From a virus, in the IMG/VR virus record IMGVR_UViG_3300028873_000067, positions 1-22,348 of that record: a DNA stretch of 22,348 nucleotides. The stretch is one strand, 5' to 3'. Of this stretch, positions 21,335 to 22,348 are shown piece by piece (position 1 is the first letter of the stretch; every line of letters begins with the position of its first letter). The position numbers and the translations under genes were made by a program. The notes below the pieces were generated by a model, which worked only from the letters and a program-made list of their open reading frames with translations, had not been told where the DNA came from and ran no database searches.

Positions 21335-21618
21335 AAACAGGGATAGAATTAATCGCTATTGAGCGCAAAGAACAAATTGAAAAACATGGAAGAACGCCTG
21401 AACGAGATGTTGCAGAGAACGTTAAGGGTCAACTAATAGAGGCTACAATAGCATTACTTGAAACTGATGGTGATTTGTTTCCCGAAAGTTGGTCAGGTGC
21501 TATTTGCGAAAAAATGCTAATGAAACCATATATTAATAGGTTGATTATTGCAGGCGCATTAATAGCCGCCGAGATTGACCGTTACAATAATATTACTAAT
21601 CAAAGCAAGGGTAAATAA
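21331..21618 (+). CDS. Small conserved phage protein
   Basis: This 95-residue protein has the pattern 'TGIELIaiERkEQiekHGrT.erDv......L..A...L', then 'lfPesW.......k....nrLiiAGALIAAEIDRynn'. It is a family that occurs widely in phages and prophages, usually near replication genes, without an assigned function. It is mostly helical. It overlaps the previous gene by ATGA, so it is translated with it. Confidence 0.7.
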   Translation: MKTGIELIAIERKEQIEKHGRTPERDVAENVKGQLIEATIALLETDGDLFPESWSGAICEKMLMKPYINRLIIAGALIAAEIDRYNNITNQSKGK

Positions 21619-21651
21619 GTATTTATTTATTAATCATAAAAACAAGCAACA

Positions 21652-22056
21652 ATGACAGACAGAACATTGCCGATGCCTACGAAGGTGGCAGATTCGTTTA
21701 AGAACCTTGGTATACCCGAGGATGCATACCCGGACCTTTCAAAGGTGCCGGAGCGGTTTCACGTTGCCATCAGGAAGCATTACGAGCTTATGGTTGTGAC
21801 AGAGGATGTGAATGGCCAGGATTATGAGCCTGACTTTACCAACATGGAGGAAGAGAAATGTATACCGGTGTTTATTGTAGATGCCGATGAAGAGCATAAG
21901 ACCGGGTTCGGGCTTTCGTACTACGGCTACGTTAGCACGTACGCGAGCACGTATGTCGGGGCTCGCCTGCTTTGTAAAGACGATGACACTGCCGAATATA
22001 TTGGTGAGACATTCCGCGAGGAGATATTTGAGCCTTACATGCTTAAAGGAAAATAA
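21652..22056 (+). CDS. Variable-repeat protein 2 (candidate DGR target)
   Basis: This 134-residue paralogue of the protein at 12465-12854 shares the family plan: helical N-terminus, 'VNGQDYEPDFTN' (residues 53-64), 'KTGFGLSYY' and an ending 'VGARLLCKDDDTAEYIGETF' plus a short EEIFEPYMLKGK-like tail, with low identity elsewhere. Residues 84-106 come from the shared 67-bp block. The residues that differ from copy 1 are G92, Y93, V94, S95, T96, A98, S99 and Y101. The gene is last but one before the right edge, followed by a third family member. Function unknown; diversification is inferred from the nucleotide pattern. Confidence 0.7.
   Translation: MTDRTLPMPTKVADSFKNLGIPEDAYPDLSKVPERFHVAIRKHYELMVVTEDVNGQDYEPDFTNMEEEKCIPVFIVDADEEHKTGFGLSYYGYVSTYASTYVGARLLCKDDDTAEYIGETFREEIFEPYMLKGK
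21902..21968 (+). repeat. Variable repeat copy 2
   Basis: This is the counterpart of 12709-12775. The differences are at 21926, 21929, 21932, 21935, 21937, 21943, 21946 and 21953. The first 24 bases and the last 14 bases are identical in both copies, and no third codon position differs. Similarity ends sharply on both sides. Confidence 0.75.
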
Positions 22057-22084
22057 ATTCATTTCATTATTAACAATATCAGGT

Positions 22085-22348
22085 ATGCACTATACAGAGA
22101 TCATAAATATAGAGGCGGTTTTCAAAGCCCTAGGGATGAAACCAGATGCCTTAAAAAATGCCGAGGTAGCTTTTATAAAGCTGGCGAAACTATTACCCCC
22201 TAAGCTGCGGGAGAAGTATATAAAACGCAAACTGGCCGAATTTGTAGTAGATATTATAACTCTTGCCATTAATGGAGATTGGGAAGCAGACTGGACCAAT
22301 ACTGCACAGACCAGGCTAAGCATCTGGTGGTTCATAAAAGCCAATAAG
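22085..22348 (+). CDS. Partial third member of the variable-repeat family
   Basis: The frame from ATG 22085 is open to the window end (88 residues so far). After a longer helical N-terminus (MHYTEIINIEAVFKALGMKP onward) it has 'LAINGDWEADWTN' (about residues 60-72), which aligns with VNGDFVPDWKN and VNGQDYEPDFTN of the two variable-repeat proteins, then 'TRLSIWWFIKANK'. In the two complete members the 67-bp block begins ~45-60 bases after this point, so a third copy would lie just beyond the right edge. Confidence 0.7.
   Translation, partial: MHYTEIINIEAVFKALGMKPDALKNAEVAFIKLAKLLPPKLREKYIKRKLAEFVVDIITLAINGDWEADWTNTAQTRLSIWWFIKANK

Noticed and set aside
14001-22348. DGR reverse transcriptase or template repeat inside the window
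   Set aside because: I looked for a third copy of the 67-bp block, its reverse complement, and for an RT with a YxDD motif. None was seen, so the DGR idea depends on sequence outside the window.
1-22348. CRISPR array or complete tRNA/rRNA genes
   Set aside because: No regularly spaced repeats with unique spacers and no cloverleaf or rRNA signature were found on reading both strands; the 16S-like match at 3409-3424 is far too short to be rRNA and is on the complementary sense.

Overview
The window reads as part of the genome of a temperate, contractile-tailed (myovirus-type) phage of a Bacteroidota host. The host assignment rests on four things. The integrase is of the Bacteroidota type. Shine-Dalgarno sequences are mostly absent, and many genes start after a T- or A-rich run ending in ATG. 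One promoter fits the Bacteroidota consensus (TTTG about 20 nt before TAnnTTTG). The small early proteins resemble those of Bacteroidota phages. Nothing in the sequence names the host genus.

Layout. Positions 1-831 hold no convincing complete gene, are G-rich over the first ~440 bases, and contain several strong inverted repeats. Positions 832-6868 are the baseplate and tail-fibre module: gp25/W-like wedge, a 481-residue repeat-rich fibre inserted between W and J, baseplate J, tail protein I, and a collar-domain fibre with HxH motifs. Positions 6914-8941 are the lysis module: XhlA-like protein, holin candidate, a tiny membrane protein, a GH108-type endolysin and a spanin-like lipoprotein or secreted protein. 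It closes with a strong terminator. Positions 8992-11678, on the minus strand, are the lysogeny module: tyrosine integrase, a membrane-anchored moron-like protein and a helix-turn-helix repressor. A palindromic operator and a promoter lie at about 11711-11742. From 11822 to the right edge everything is on the plus strand: small early proteins, a zinc-finger/sliding-clamp ORF, a PRTRC-type ubiquitin-like cluster, a lambda-O-like replication protein with internal repeats, and a few further early genes.

Two things stand out. First, positions 15547-19571 encode a ubiquitin-like conjugation cassette: PRTRC-E, a PRTRC-C/Prok_Ub protein ending in glycine, a PRTRC-B/E2-D protein with a likely catalytic Cys, and a ThiF/E1 protein. 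It lies 19 bp downstream of a phage sliding clamp that carries a Cys-rich N-terminal extension. Second, two otherwise diverged early proteins (12465-12854 and 21652-22056) share a 67-bp block. All eight differences in that block involve an adenine in one copy and all fall in codon positions 1 or 2. This is the signature expected of variable repeats of a diversity-generating retroelement (DGR). A third paralogue begins at 22085 and runs off the window before the corresponding block. I see no reverse transcriptase or template repeat here, so they would have to lie elsewhere.

The integrase and repressor lie between the lysis and early genes, with phage genes on both sides, so the window looks like an unintegrated or circular phage molecule rather than one end of a prophage. 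Assignments come from reading motifs by eye; no database search was run.
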